A DNA stretch of 64,000 nt from Adenophora triphylla var. japonica (taxonomy: Eukaryota > Streptophyta > Magnoliopsida > Asterales > Campanulaceae), in contig JAFEMH010001363.1 of the NCBI GenBank assembly GCA_022495995.1, forward strand, positions 186,001 through 250,000, written 5' to 3'. The notes under the pieces are model-generated. The model saw only the letters and a program-made list of their open reading frames with translations. It was not told the DNA's origin and made no database searches. Shown in pieces: positions 1-10,111 of the stretch. Each line of letters begins with the position of its first letter. The stretch's first letter is position 1. The position numbers and the translations under genes are program-made.

Positions 1-835
1 GGCACATGATCTTCTCTTTGATGAACTCAGCCATCTTCTTAGAATTCAGTACCTTGTACGATCTGGCTTCTACCCATTTGGTGAAGTAGTCGACTGCGAC
101 TAGAGTGAACTCGTGACCATTGCTCCCTAGTGGAGTGATCTTGCCGATGACGTCGATTCCCCATGTGGCAAAAGGCCATGGTGTAGTCATGCAATAGAGT
201 TCATGAGGAGGGATGTGATTGAGGTTGGAGAACCGTTGACATTTGTCGCAGCTTCGGATGAACTGGATGCAGTCTGTTTCCATCGATATCCAATAGTATC
301 CCATACGGAGAATGATCTGTGTCAATGCTCTAGCGTTCATGTGCGGACCGCAGGTTCCGTTGTGAACTTCGTTCATTAGCTTGCTAGCTTTTTCTTTGTT
401 AACACACCGAAGGAGTGGCCCTTGGTGGCGCTTCTTGTACAACATACCCCCCAGAATGATGAAATGGGATGCCACGCATTTTAATGCCATCATGTTTTTG
501 GCTTTGATCCCTTCTTTGTATTTTCCATCTTCATTTGTGAAGGAAGCTTCTCCGTTTTGGAGGTACTGCTATATTTGATTGTACCAGGGTTCGTCAATCG
601 TTTCATTTTTTATTTCGATCTCACAGCAATAAGCGGGTGTTTCCCGTCTGCTTATTCTGAGGGGTTTTACTGATTTCCCATCGGGAATTTTGACAAGAGA
701 GGTGAGGGTTGCCAGGGCATCTGCGAAGCGGTTCCTGTCTCTTGGCAAATAGTGAAAAGAGATGTCCTTGAACTGAGTAATGAGCTCCTCCATGTACGCG
801 TGGTACTTCTGGAGGCCAGATCTACCATCTTCCAT
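1..835 (-). pseudogene. pol 3' part: end of second RNase H and N-terminal half of integrase
   Basis: From 835 to 572 the frame encodes the end of the second RNase H (FADALATL) and a linker. An in-frame TAG at 569-571 interrupts it. The same frame then stays open to position 1. It encodes the integrase HHCC zinc finger (EVHNG, PHMNARAL, CDKCQRF) and the start of the catalytic core (WGIDVIG with the first Asp, then AVDYFTKWVEA). The second Asp and the Glu of the DDE triad lie outside the window. Closest relative seen is the integrase at about 51,800-53,060. Non-functional as it stands because of the upstream stops. Confidence 0.85.
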
Positions 836-837
836 TT

Positions 838-1251
838 GTTGGATACTTGATTGATGATCAATGCTGAGTCTCCGTATACTTCTAGTTATGAGATGTTGCG
901 CTCAAGGGCGGCTTCCAGACCGGCTGCACAGGCTTCGTATTCTGCTGCATTATTGGTTGTTTCAAAATTCAGCTTGATGGCTATGGGAGTATGCCCGTCC
1001 TTAGGATCGACAAGGAGCATTCCAATACCATTCCCCTTCTTGTTGGCTGCCCCATCGAAGAAGAGTTGCCAGCGGTTTGCGCTATCGAGTGAGAAGATTC
1101 CGTCGTCCGGAAACTGCGGATCAGGACCCTTGGGCTCACTGCTTGGGAAGTCTGCCAGCTGATCTGCCATTACTCTGCCCTTCATGGATTTTCTGACCAT
1201 GTACTTGATGTCGAACTCAGCCAGGAAGAATGACCACTTGGCTAGTCGCAT
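838..1251 (-). pseudogene. second (archaeal-type) RNase H domain of Tat pol
   Basis: The translation contains the three acidic catalytic segments of a type-I RNase H: WQLFFDGAANKKGNG (Asp), AAEYEACAAGLEAAL (Glu) and VYGDSALIINQ (Asp). A TAA at 884-886 interrupts the frame before the third segment, and a frameshift near 815-825 moves it to the next block. It follows the Ty3-type RNase H that closes the RT block, so the element carries two RNase H domains. Family knowledge: in Tat elements the extra domain is taken to supply the active RNase H while the original one degenerates. Confidence 0.8.
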
Positions 1252-1278
1252 TGACAGGGATGGCTTGTCGAAGAGATA

Positions 1279-2560
1279 TCAGACGGGGTCCATTTTGGAG
1301 ACCAGGAGCACTGAATGTGACTGCATGTAGTGTTTCAATTTCCCGACTACCCATACCAAGGCGGTACAAGTTTTCTCTAATGCTGAGTAGCTGAGTTCAC
1401 TTCCTTGAAGCTTCCGGCTTACGAAGTAGATTGCATGCTCAACCTTGGAATCTTTCTGTTCTTGTGCCAGCATTGCTCCAATTGACGTGTCTGTTACTGT
1501 CAGAAACAGGAGTAGTGGCTTGTCTTCATGTGGTGGGCACATAATTGGGGGATTCACCAAGTAGGTCTTGATTTTCTCAAAAGCTGTTTGGCACTCGGAG
1601 TCCCATATGATGTCGGCATTCTTCTTCATCAGTTTGAACATGGGCTCGCAGAGAGATGTCAACTGGTTGATGAAGCGACTGATGTACTGAAGTCTTCCTA
1701 TAAAACTCTTTACTTCTGTCAAAGTATGAGGCGGCTTCATGTCGATGATGGCCTTGATTTTCTTGGGATCGGCTTCGATACCTCTTTCTGTAACCATGTA
1801 CCCCAGTACTTTACCTCGCTTGACGTCGAAGGTGCACTTCGCAGGGTTCAATCTCATGGAGTGCTTTCTAAGTCTGTTGAAGAACTTTCTCAGATCTGTC
1901 ATGTGCTGCATGTCTGATCCTCTGGAGTGGATGATCATGTCGTCGACATATACTTCTATTTCTTTGTGAATCATGTCATGGAAGAGGGCTGTTGTAGCCC
2001 GCTGGTAATTAGCCCCAGCATTCTTCAGACCGAACGGCATGACCGTGTAGCAGTATGTCCCCCACGGAATGGTGAAAGCAGTCTTGGCTTGATCTTCCTC
2101 GGACATTTTGATCTGGTTATATCCAGCGAACCCATCCATGAAGGACTTTACTTCGAAATTTGCCGTGGTGTTGACTAGCATGTCGATGTTAGGCAGTGGG
2201 AAATCATCTTTAGGGCTGGCCTTGCTGAGATCCCGGAAATCTACAGAGCATCTGACCTTTCCATTGGCCTTGGTGACCGTCACGATGTTGGAGAGCCAAG
2301 TCGGGTACTCAATCACTCTGATGAAACCAACTCGGAGCATTTTCTCAATTTCTTCTTTAACTTGCAAGGACCACTCTGGCTTGATCTTGCGCAGCTTCTG
2401 TTTGACAGGCTTGGATTCGGGATCTAGGGGAATTTTGTGCTCCACGATCGAGGGATCGAGTCCTGGCATGTCCCGGTATGACCAGGCGAACACGTCAACA
2501 TACTCCCGGAGGAGGTTTATCAGGGCTTCTTTTTCTGCATCGGCGAAGAAACTGCCCCAC
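1279..2560 (-). pseudogene. reverse transcriptase and first RNase H of Tat pol
   Basis: The frame opens with VDVFAWSYRDMPGLD and has the RT fingers and palm motifs VDFRDL, LPNIDMLV, FAGYNQIKM, MPFGLKNAGANYQRA and the catalytic YVDDMIIHS. The thumb (GRLQYISRF) and Ty3-type RNase H (FLTVTDTSIGAMLAQ, YFVSRKLQGSELSYSALEKTC) follow. A TGA at 1277-1279 ends the open segment where relatives continue (DPxxYLFxKP), which fits a CGA-to-TGA change. Pol is in a different frame from the upstream linker; the same frame change occurs in the element at 43411-60949. In that relative this region is intact. Confidence 0.88.
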
Positions 2561-3010
2561 TTGTGTCTCTTTAGGCTCTTGCACTGACCCCAGGTTCACT
2601 TTGGTCATAACCTCTTCGGCAGCTTGGGCTCGATTGTCCTCTTGGTCAACCACACGCTCGAGAACATCCTTAATGTATTGTTCATTTAATGTGTCTGCTT
2701 CTTTATCAATTGAGTTATTAACGTCTTTTAAGTTGATTGTTAACTTATCAGTTGTTAAAGTGGCAATGAGAGGATACTCCGAAAGGTCAGACTTTTCATT
2801 AAACGAGAAAGGAAATACATGGTTGGCTACATTATCATAGTCTTCGGGCGTAAGGCCGTTGGACGACTCAGAGGACTGTACTTTTACAAGGACTGACTCA
2901 GAGGGTTTGAGACCGGGTTTAGGGAGATGTGGGTGCAGGCCCAGCTTGTCTTCCATTTTTGTCTGGCTTGCCCTTGGTCCGGTGAAAGTTACCCAGTTCT
3001 TCAGTGGCAT
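2495..3010 (-). CDS. spacer region between protease block and RT
   Basis: This open segment (MPLKNWVTF, HVFPFSFNEKSDLSEYPLIATL, DNRAQAAEEVMTKVNLG) has no catalytic motif that I recognise. It is clearly homologous to 49338-49800 in the 17.5-kb element (MPLRNWASF, YPLIATL, DNRAQAADEVLTTLNLG), so it is a conserved part of this Tat group. It is rich in Asp, Glu and Asn and probably acts as a flexible linker cleaved from pol. It overlaps the preceding frame by a few bases and continues past the start of the pol frame. Confidence 0.6.
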   Translation of the reverse strand: MPLKNWVTFTGPRASQTKMEDKLGLHPHLPKPGLKPSESVLVKVQSSESSNGLTPEDYDNVANHVFPFSFNEKSDLSEYPLIATLTTDKLTINLKDVNNSIDKEADTLNEQYIKDVLERVVDQEDNRAQAAEEVMTKVNLGSVQEPKETQVGQFLRRCRKRSPDKPPPGVC

Positions 3011-3945
3011 TGCTGGATGCTTGATGAGGGTTCGGGGATCGAGAGGCTTGGCCTCGCTGTCCCAACCATGGCGATCATGCTGTTTTCGGAGCCCAGGTCA
3101 ATCAGGTTTGGCACCTCCATGACTTCTTCAAAAAGACTCTGTAGAGCTGGTCCACTGAGAGCGTCTTCTATGAATTTTGGTTCCTTCTGCTTTGGAGTTA
3201 CTGTCTCGAATGTGGCCTCGGCGGCTGATCCGAATAATCTGTTTCCCGTGAAGAGTACCTTGAGTTGCTCTTCCGTGTCTGGGATACCCTTGAATGTGTA
3301 CTCGTGCTGGACTGTGGTGGCAATTGGTCCAGGTAGAGCTGTGATGTCGAGGAACGCTCCCCTTATCGGATTGGCCTTGAGTCCTCTGAAATGCTTGAGG
3401 TCTCGTGCTAGCTTTTCCATCCTTTCTGTAGTCTCTGTGCTGACTATCCCTGCTTCTTTCTCATCTTCATCAGTTCCACTATCGGTCCCCTCAGTTCTGC
3501 TGTCGGTTCCGCTGTCGGTCCCCTCAGTTCTGCTGTCGGTTCCCTTGTTGGTCCCCTCAGTTCTGCTGTCGGTTCCCTTGGTGATGTAATGAGCGAGGTC
3601 GAAACTGTAAGATCGGAGGTTGGGTGTGCCGTCGGAGGTTCCCCTTTTGCGGGCTGCTGCCTTGGTGCGGGCGAGCCTTTTGTTCTCCCTGATGTCAGCC
3701 GGTGTTGGCACGTAACCAAGCCCCTGGACCGTGGTGTGGTCCTTGACTTCAATGACTTGGTGTTGGCCTTGTAACCTTTTGCCGAGCCCCAGTCCTGGGA
3801 TGAAGTTCATGAGTTTCATCATATTCATGGCGGGAGGAATCTTGTCATGAAACAGTGGAAGGTCCACGTTGCATATTTGGATCTTGGAGGTCTCCAGAGT
3901 GAATCCAGTTAATGCCATGTCGTCATTATGCTTGATTTCTAACAC
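3001..3945 (-). pseudogene. polyprotein segment with G-patch-like motif and TE-rich repeats
   Basis: Same reading frame as the protease block upstream. Near its N-terminus it has MNFIPGLGLGKRLQG followed by QGLGYVPT, which resembles a G-patch (Gly-rich RNA-binding motif known from some retroviral and plant retrotransposon proteases). A short tandem repeat, GTDSRTEGT with variants, follows at about 3475-3590, then an acidic stretch. The rest is homology-poor. The frame closes with a TGA at 3001-3003 inside the word that continues as MPLKNW in another frame, so a frameshift probably occurred here. Confidence 0.6.
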
Positions 3946-4536
3946 TGGAATGTCGTTTGTGCTGGTCCCCTCGGTGGTGACGCTGTCGTCTTAGACTGTG
4001 GTTAGCTCGTTGCCTTGCATGAACTTGAGGCACTGGTGAAGGGTGGATGCCACGCCATTGATTTGATGCAGCCAGGGATGCCCCAGGATGGCTGTGAAAG
4101 TGATTGGAATGTCCAATATTTGGAATTCGGTGGGGATCATCCGCTTGCCGAACTAGATATTAAGAGTAGCAACCCCGAGAACCGTACGGGAAGTGGAGTC
4201 ATAGGCCTTGACAGTGTGGACTGAAGGCTTCAGATCTGTAGGCTTGATGTCAAGCAGGTCCATTATCTTGGCGAGAAAGACATTCATTCCAGAACCTTCG
4301 TCTACCAACACGCGGGGAAGGCGACGCTCGTCCAGCTGGACTGTGATGTAGAGTAGCTCATTGTAATCAGCCCCAAATTTTGGAAGGTCCAAATTTGTGA
4401 AGGTGATAATGTTGCCGTAGTGGATGTTGCCGATCATCTGAATGACTTCGTCTGGGGTTGCGTCCACGGGGACCATGGTGCGGCCGAGACTTTCCTCTAG
4501 CTTGAGCTTGTGAGGATATGAAGATGTGAGCAGGGA
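3946..4536 (-). pseudogene. second aspartic protease domain (PR2), interrupted
   Basis: The frame continues directly from the 1161-codon ORF after its TAG. Recognisable protease blocks are IITFTNLDLP, YITVQLDERRLPRVLVDEGSGMNV (active-site Asp in an unusual DEGS context), KAYDSTSRTVLG and, past a TAG at 4153-4155, ILDIPITFTAILGHPWLH. A second stop lies near 3992. It is roughly half identical, by eye, to the first protease at about 7,340-7,800, so this element has two tandem protease domains. With two stops and a DEGS site it is very unlikely to be active. Confidence 0.8.
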
Positions 4537-7500
4537 CTAAAGGGAAATTTTCGACTGGGTCTGCTTGAGCTGAGTGAGGATCGGGTCCTCTTTCAGGGAA
4601 CTTGCGTCTTCGGGTTGGCCGGGTTGCAGTTCTGGCTCCGTCGGCTTTTTGGTGGCCATAGGTGGTAATGCATAGATTTGACCCGATCGGGTTAGAACGC
4701 TGACATCAGGCTTGGTCCCTTCTGAACAGGCCGCTCTAAGTTGAGCCATAGTTAGAGGAGGACTCCTCGTAGCATAGGGCCATATGTCTTCTCTCAATTC
4801 ATTGACTGTAGATGAATTTCCTGGGGCTTCGGCAGCTTTACGGATTCTGTCCCAGGATACCGGCTTGGGTGCCTCCATAGGGAGGTAGTTTATGGATTGG
4901 CACAGCTGTTCGAACGTCAATGCGCAACAGTGGTTGCCAGAACTGAACTGTGCGTTGCTGACCCTCCGGGGGAGGTTGGAGAGTTCTTGGTTCAGGCGAA
5001 CAGTCTCCTTGATCTCTTCACGGTATACCGCGCTCCATTCCTTCTTGCCGAGCATACTCGGGGCATTGCAGGTTGGGTGCAGCGATACTCGTAGTTTTGC
5101 TAATTTTCCGCCACTCTTGGCCCAGATTAACTTTCTTGCAGCAGAGCCTGCGTCGAGAGTTAGTGCCTGCATTTCTTCCCATGTGAGAATAGCCAGTGCT
5201 TCCTTGAACTGCGCGCGGCAGTCTAGATAAACCTCCATCGGGGAGAGCTTTCCTTTCCTCTTTATCTGAGTGGCGGGTATGTCGGAAGGTGAGTACACGG
5301 CTTCCCGAACATCTGCCCATGTAACTGGTTGCTGTCCCAGTTGATCGTTTCTGTAAATGAATGCCGAGGACTGTGGAATCTCCCTGAGCAGTTGCTGGAG
5401 ATGTATTTCTATCTTTCTATTCCTTTTGAATAGACCTTCCTCTCTCAGTTGGCCTTTCAATTTGAGTGCGGAGATGATCCGTTCCCATCCTCCCAGGACC
5501 CTTGGGATTCCGGTTTTGTTGACTTCATGTCTGGCATGGAAGAGAATGGTTTCATCGTCTTCATCGTTGCTTTCACAGAGAACTTGCTTTTCTCGGGGAG
5601 ATAAGCGTTGGTACCCTTCCTGCTGTACGGTTAGGTATCCTTTGTACTGTGCCATTCCATCTCCTAGGTCATCGAGACCATTGACCACCCTTGTTTGGCA
5701 GAGGGGGTTGGATGAGAACAGACGGTAGTCGAGGAAGTTGCCGTGAGCAAAATCCCTGAGGTCGAACTGGTCTAGAGTGGCCTCTAGCTTTCTGTCTGAA
5801 GCTGCTTGTGACACTTTAAGGGCTTGGTCCCTGTGGGTCCTTTGAGCTTGGTTTTCGTCCCAGAGACGGTTCTCTTGAGCGGCTAGTTCCATGAGGGCTT
5901 TCCTTGCGAGAGCTAGACATTCTCCGTAGGTGCGCGCCGTCTGGCTAGTGTCTAGAACTGTGATCACATCCAAATCTCCGAATGGCGGAAATACTTGGAT
6001 TATGTTGACGAAGGAAGTCAGGCTGGGACATTCCATGCGGCCTTCTTTGATCTCGACTACCAAGAAGTTCGCCCATATCTGCTTGATTGAACCCACTGGG
6101 GTGTTGAATTCTTCGATGTTTATAGTCTCGTGATCTCGTTGGATTGCCAAGTCTATCAGAGCTAGCAGTTTGCTGGCGGGATGTCTGAATCCGTGGCCTT
6201 GACGACTGGGAACAGAATCAAACTGGAGCATGTTGATGCTGAGGTGGTCATTTCCCTCGTCGAAAGCTGACTCTGTCTTGCGGGGAAGACCTTTACAGAT
6301 GTTTTCGGGGCGGCTGCCGGAAGCGTTCCCGAGGTTAATCTGATTCGTAGCAGGGTGAGGAGCTTTGTCTCCTTCGCTGTTGCCCTTGGCCTTGACGGCG
6401 CTTGTGGCTTTAAGCTTGACTGACGGCACGGGCCGGTTGCCACTGGGGCTGGTAGTCGGAATTGATGATGAGCTCTGAGCTCGATTGGCCAGGGCCTCGT
6501 TTACCATGAGCAGGCAGTCGTCGAGGGTAACTTTGGCGTTGCAAAATCTGATAATGAGGACCGGATCCTTGGCATCATCGGGATATCTGGAATAGATGAT
6601 GTTGACGAAGTCGTCGTCAGTCACTTGATCAGAGGGGTTCTTTGTCGTGTCAACCAGTTGCTTCCAATTGTCGGATAACTGCCTGTACTGGACATTGAGC
6701 TTGACAATTTCCATAGTGTTGGAGCCCTGGTCGTAGGTGACCTGATCGGAACGGGTGCCATCCTCGAAACTGAGCATATGAATGTAGGGATCTTCTTGCG
6801 GGTCTGTCGCGTCCTCGACTCTGGAGAGTCCTGATTCGTCGCCGTCTGATGGCTCAACCCAAACGTAGGGACGTATTGCGTCCTGGTGCGTTGCCGGAGC
6901 TGCTAGAAAAACATCATGCCCTTCGCTGGAGAAAAGGGGTTCAGCGGGCAATTCCTCGTGGAGGACATCCCATACGACGTCCATGCATTCAAGACGAGTA
7001 TGATGGTGCTTGTTGACCTTTATCACAAAAATCTCTTCGCCTGGCGGGGCCAGAGAGTTGGCTTGAAGAATGCTGACGAATCTCCGATTGGAGACATGGG
7101 GTTTATGTGCCTGTACCATCGCGGTGCTCAGTGTTTCTTTCCAATTTGCCTCCAAATGTTGGAAACGACAGTTGAACTTGATGTATCGGACTGCTTCAGG
7201 GTCTACCTGTTCGAGGACATTGACATAGTTAGCATCTCCGGACTCTGAGGGATTCTGATGAGATTTGCCCCGGTAGTCCCTTGGTTGATTTGAAGGAGGT
7301 AGCCCCGGTGCCTTGCTGCGGGCACGCTTGGCTGCTGTCTCAGCTTCGTTTCCTATGAGGACACTGTCCCCTCTGATGACTTCAAGATCTCCCTGCCGGT
7401 TAATGAACTTAACGCACTGATGGAGAGTGGAGGCTATGGCTTTCATGTGATGTAGCCAAGGGCGTCCCAACATAGCTGTGAATTCGGATGGAATGTCCAT

Positions 7501-8022
7501 CACGTGGAATTTTGCTGGAACCAATTGGGTTTCGAACCAGAGCTCCAGAGTCACCGTCCCCAGGATGGGATGAGACGTGCTGTCGTAGGCCTTGATAGTC
7601 CGGGTTGATGTAATCAAGTGGCTTTCGTTGATGTGCAGGGCTCGCATCATACTGAGAGGGAGAACGTTAATGGCTGACCCGTTGTCTACCAATACTCCGG
7701 GGAGTGATATGGTGTTGAGCCTGAGAGTGATGTACAGAGCTTCATTGTGCCTCGAGGCATCTCTCGGTAGGTCTTCATCACAGAACGTGATCATACTGCC
7801 ATAAAGTCGGAAATCGTAGATCTGGTCTCTATCCGGAGAAGGAGAGTCATCAAGCCATCCGTTTCCTGTTTTCCTCTTGCGAGGTAAAGCCTTTGCTGGA
7901 GCCTCGGGATGGTGTTGAGGCTGTTTGTGGCGGTTGCCGCCCTTGGTTAGCACATTGATCGAGTGCGAGTGCCAAGCTGACTTTGATCTTCCTTTGCCGG
8001 TCCGTGCTCGAAAGCTGGACAA
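4537..8022 (-). CDS. 1161-codon ORF: aspartic protease (PR1) plus long novel extension
   Basis: Residues about 78-225 form a Tat-type retropepsin: MITFCDEDLP, GVLVDNGSAINVLP (catalytic DNGS at 113-116), KAYDSTSHPILG, AMLGRPWLH. About 930 residues follow that I cannot assign. They include three similar modules at about 265-358, 412-515 and 594-715, each with an NWKxL- or QIW-type helix and an FVNII/FVSIL strand, and helical segments at about 760-1090. The frame ends at a TAG (4537-4539) inside a motif (ISLW in relatives) that normally precedes protease, so this stop is a Trp-to-stop change and PR2 follows in frame. Overlap with gag is in another frame. The ATG chosen is only the first in the frame; translation probably entered from gag. 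Confidence 0.7.
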   Translation of the reverse strand: MSSFRARTGKGRSKSAWHSHSINVLTKGGNRHKQPQHHPEAPAKALPRKRKTGNGWLDDSPSPDRDQIYDFRLYGSMITFCDEDLPRDASRHNEALYITLRLNTISLPGVLVDNGSAINVLPLSMMRALHINESHLITSTRTIKAYDSTSHPILGTVTLELWFETQLVPAKFHVMDIPSEFTAMLGRPWLHHMKAIASTLHQCVKFINRQGDLEVIRGDSVLIGNEAETAAKRARSKAPGLPPSNQPRDYRGKSHQNPSESGDANYVNVLEQVDPEAVRYIKFNCRFQHLEANWKETLSTAMVQAHKPHVSNRRFVSILQANSLAPPGEEIFVIKVNKHHHTRLECMDVVWDVLHEELPAEPLFSSEGHDVFLAAPATHQDAIRPYVWVEPSDGDESGLSRVEDATDPQEDPYIHMLSFEDGTRSDQVTYDQGSNTMEIVKLNVQYRQLSDNWKQLVDTTKNPSDQVTDDDFVNIIYSRYPDDAKDPVLIIRFCNAKVTLDDCLLMVNEALANRAQSSSSIPTTSPSGNRPVPSVKLKATSAVKAKGNSEGDKAPHPATNQINLGNASGSRPENICKGLPRKTESAFDEGNDHLSINMLQFDSVPSRQGHGFRHPASKLLALIDLAIQRDHETINIEEFNTPVGSIKQIWANFLVVEIKEGRMECPSLTSFVNIIQVFPPFGDLDVITVLDTSQTARTYGECLALARKALMELAAQENRLWDENQAQRTHRDQALKVSQAASDRKLEATLDQFDLRDFAHGNFLDYRLFSSNPLCQTRVVNGLDDLGDGMAQYKGYLTVQQEGYQRLSPREKQVLCESNDEDDETILFHARHEVNKTGIPRVLGGWERIISALKLKGQLREEGLFKRNRKIEIHLQQLLREIPQSSAFIYRNDQLGQQPVTWADVREAVYSPSDIPATQIKRKGKLSPMEVYLDCRAQFKEALAILTWEEMQALTLDAGSAARKLIWAKSGGKLAKLRVSLHPTCNAPSMLGKKEWSAVYREEIKETVRLNQELSNLPRRVSNAQFSSGNHCCALTFEQLCQSINYLPMEAPKPVSWDRIRKAAEAPGNSSTVNELREDIWPYATRSPPLTMAQLRAACSEGTKPDVSVLTRSGQIYALPPMATKKPTEPELQPGQPEDASSLKEDPILTQLKQTQSKISL

Positions 8023-9428
8023 ATTGAACCTTGGCTGATCCCGCGGGGGTTAGGCTTCTGACTGGCAGTAAGATTACCAAGATCTGAGGTATTCCGGTGT
8101 CCCATGGTCTGAACTCTGTTGTCAGCAGGACTTTTCCGCTTTCCCACCCCTGTCTGCTCTGAAGCTGCATGGCCTGGAGGAAGGGAGGACTGGCTGGAGT
8201 AAAGTACGTAATAGTCGAACCTCCCGGATGGCTCTCCAAGTGTACCCACACTGGTGTCTCCAACTTCGTATCTTTCTCTCAGTTTCTGTTGAGAGGATTT
8301 CTGCTTCTGTTTTCTCGGAGGATTGCTCCGGACCGTGTCTTGGGACTCGTACTCTAGGCAGACGGAGCAGTCACAAACATCATAGCTAATGTGGACATTC
8401 GATGAAGACCCGGCTAGAAGAGGCGGAGAAACTGGCTCTGCGGCAATCTTCTTGGGCACCCATTCAATGGAATTCACACTATTGTTGTTCGGGAAAAGAT
8501 TTCCGACTGTATTGGGTCCACGGGGATGCTCCAATTTTCCTTCCTCTATCAAGTTCTGGATTTCGTATCGTAACCCCACGCAGTTGTCGGTGGTATGGCC
8601 GTGATACTGATGGAAGGCGCAGTACTTGCTCTTGTCAGCGTTGACTACGGGATTCTTGGGTTTGTAATTTGCAACGGGTTTAAGGAGACCTTCCTTGATT
8701 AACCCTTCCAGCATCTTGCTCAGCGGCATGTCCAACTTGTCAAAGTGTACGGCTGGCTGCTTCTGAGTGGAATTGTTTCTTTGTGGGACCGGGTTTCTGT
8801 TGCCCGACTGCTGTCCCTGATGGATGTAATTGACAGACGTATCTTTCCCTTTGCCGGGGGCCGGTGCGGGATTGAATGCAACTGCCGATCGGTATCTGTA
8901 TGGCTGTGCAGTAGCCAACTTTTCCTTGAGATCCTTCTCGAACTGTGAGTCGGCATTGACCATGGCCCGAAGATCTGGGAAGAAATGATGACTGATGAGA
9001 GTTCTGATGGACGGTCTTAAGCAGGACTTGAAGATCCGCATCTGTTCATCCTTGGAGAGTGGCTCCATGATTTCGGAGAGTTTCCAGCTCCACCTTTTGT
9101 AGAATTCTCCGACGCTTTCATCCGCTTTCTGCTCAGTGGTGATTAAGTCCTCACGACTTGTTTCCCACTCTAAGTTGGATCTGTACCGTTCCAGGAAGAT
9201 GTTACTGATCTGATCCTAGGTGTGGCGATCCGCAGGCTTGACCCTCAGAAACCATCGTAACGCTGAACTTTTGAGCGTATGCTGGAAGTGGTCAGCCATT
9301 TGCTGGAGGGTTGCTCCTTTCGCTCTCATGCCGAGAACGTAGGTGTCGACATGCGTTTGAGGACATTCGGTTCCGTCGAATCGGTCCATCTCCGGCATTC
9401 GGAACTTGGCAGGGAGAGGCGTGACCAT
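7947..9428 (-). pseudogene. gag: capsid and zinc-knuckle portion
   Basis: One frame runs from MVTPLPAKFRMPEMDRF through the Retrotrans_gag-type capsid core (ALRWFLRV, EFYKRW, MRIFKSCLRPSIR) to a nucleocapsid-like knuckle YCAFHQYHGHTTDNC, typical of Tat gags (C-H-H-C spacing). A TAG at 9216-9218 replaces a Trp found in relatives. The tail overlaps the protease ORF by about 75 bp in a different frame, so gag and protease were joined by frameshifting or have since slipped. Relative: gag at 46,670-49,800, which shares the capsid and HTTxNC motifs. Confidence 0.8.
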
Positions 9429-9871
9429 TCACGGATCTGTGGATTTGAGCGTTTCCTACTTTGAGCTGCTCATGGTGGCTTTCAGGTCTTTCATCTGTTC
9501 GACCATCCAGGCTAAGGTTGGGTCGAGTGGTGGACTGTGAGGCTCGGCGCCGGGGCTACCATGTGAGCTGTAGTAATTGGAGGTGGAAGGCTTGATATAT
9601 GTGGATATATGGGGGCCTTTTCTGAACTGTATCGGGGTTTCTCCCCGGTGTTTTGGGATTCGTGTATAGGCAACGAGATGAACTCGGGAGGGTATTGAAG
9701 GATATTGGCATCTGTTTGAGATGGTCCAGCGGTGCGCTGGTGGTATTAAGTGATGGGAGTAGCACTGGCCTGTCCAAATATGACAGGGTTGCCCTGAGAG
9801 GTGGCAACGTGAAGCCTAGGTCGACTGTTTCCTTGGTTCGAAGGAATTCCGTAAGTTGGCGGGGGAGGAAC

Positions 9872-10111
9872 CTAGTTGAAGGTTTGAGGAACTGGTTTTG
9901 GGGAATCGTCATCCTCGACCAGGACGAACGTACCGTCTGACTGGGGGATAGCTGCTATACCTCGCTCATTCAGAAGCTGTACCACGAAATTTTGCAGATC
10001 TTCTTTCTGCCTCTTGTGAACCTCACAAGCCCGGATGGCTTCTTCCAAAGTCATATCTGTTACCGGTGGCGGGGGTCCGTCCCCGTCACGATTTCTCGGT
10101 GAGCTAGACAT
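9872..10111 (-). CDS. N-terminal gag fragment
   Basis: MSSSPRNRDGDG followed by a short helical, charged segment (TLEEAIRACEVHKRQKEDL). This position is where gag starts in Tat elements, about 1.3 kb after the PBS. The frame closes at 9872 and differs from the capsid frame, with a degenerate Pro/Ser-rich stretch from 9871 to 9429 between them. I recognise no domain. The start is the first ATG after the leader. Confidence 0.5.
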   Translation of the reverse strand: MSSSPRNRDGDGPPPPVTDMTLEEAIRACEVHKRQKEDLQNFVVQLLNERGIAAIPQSDGTFVLVEDDDSPKPVPQTFN

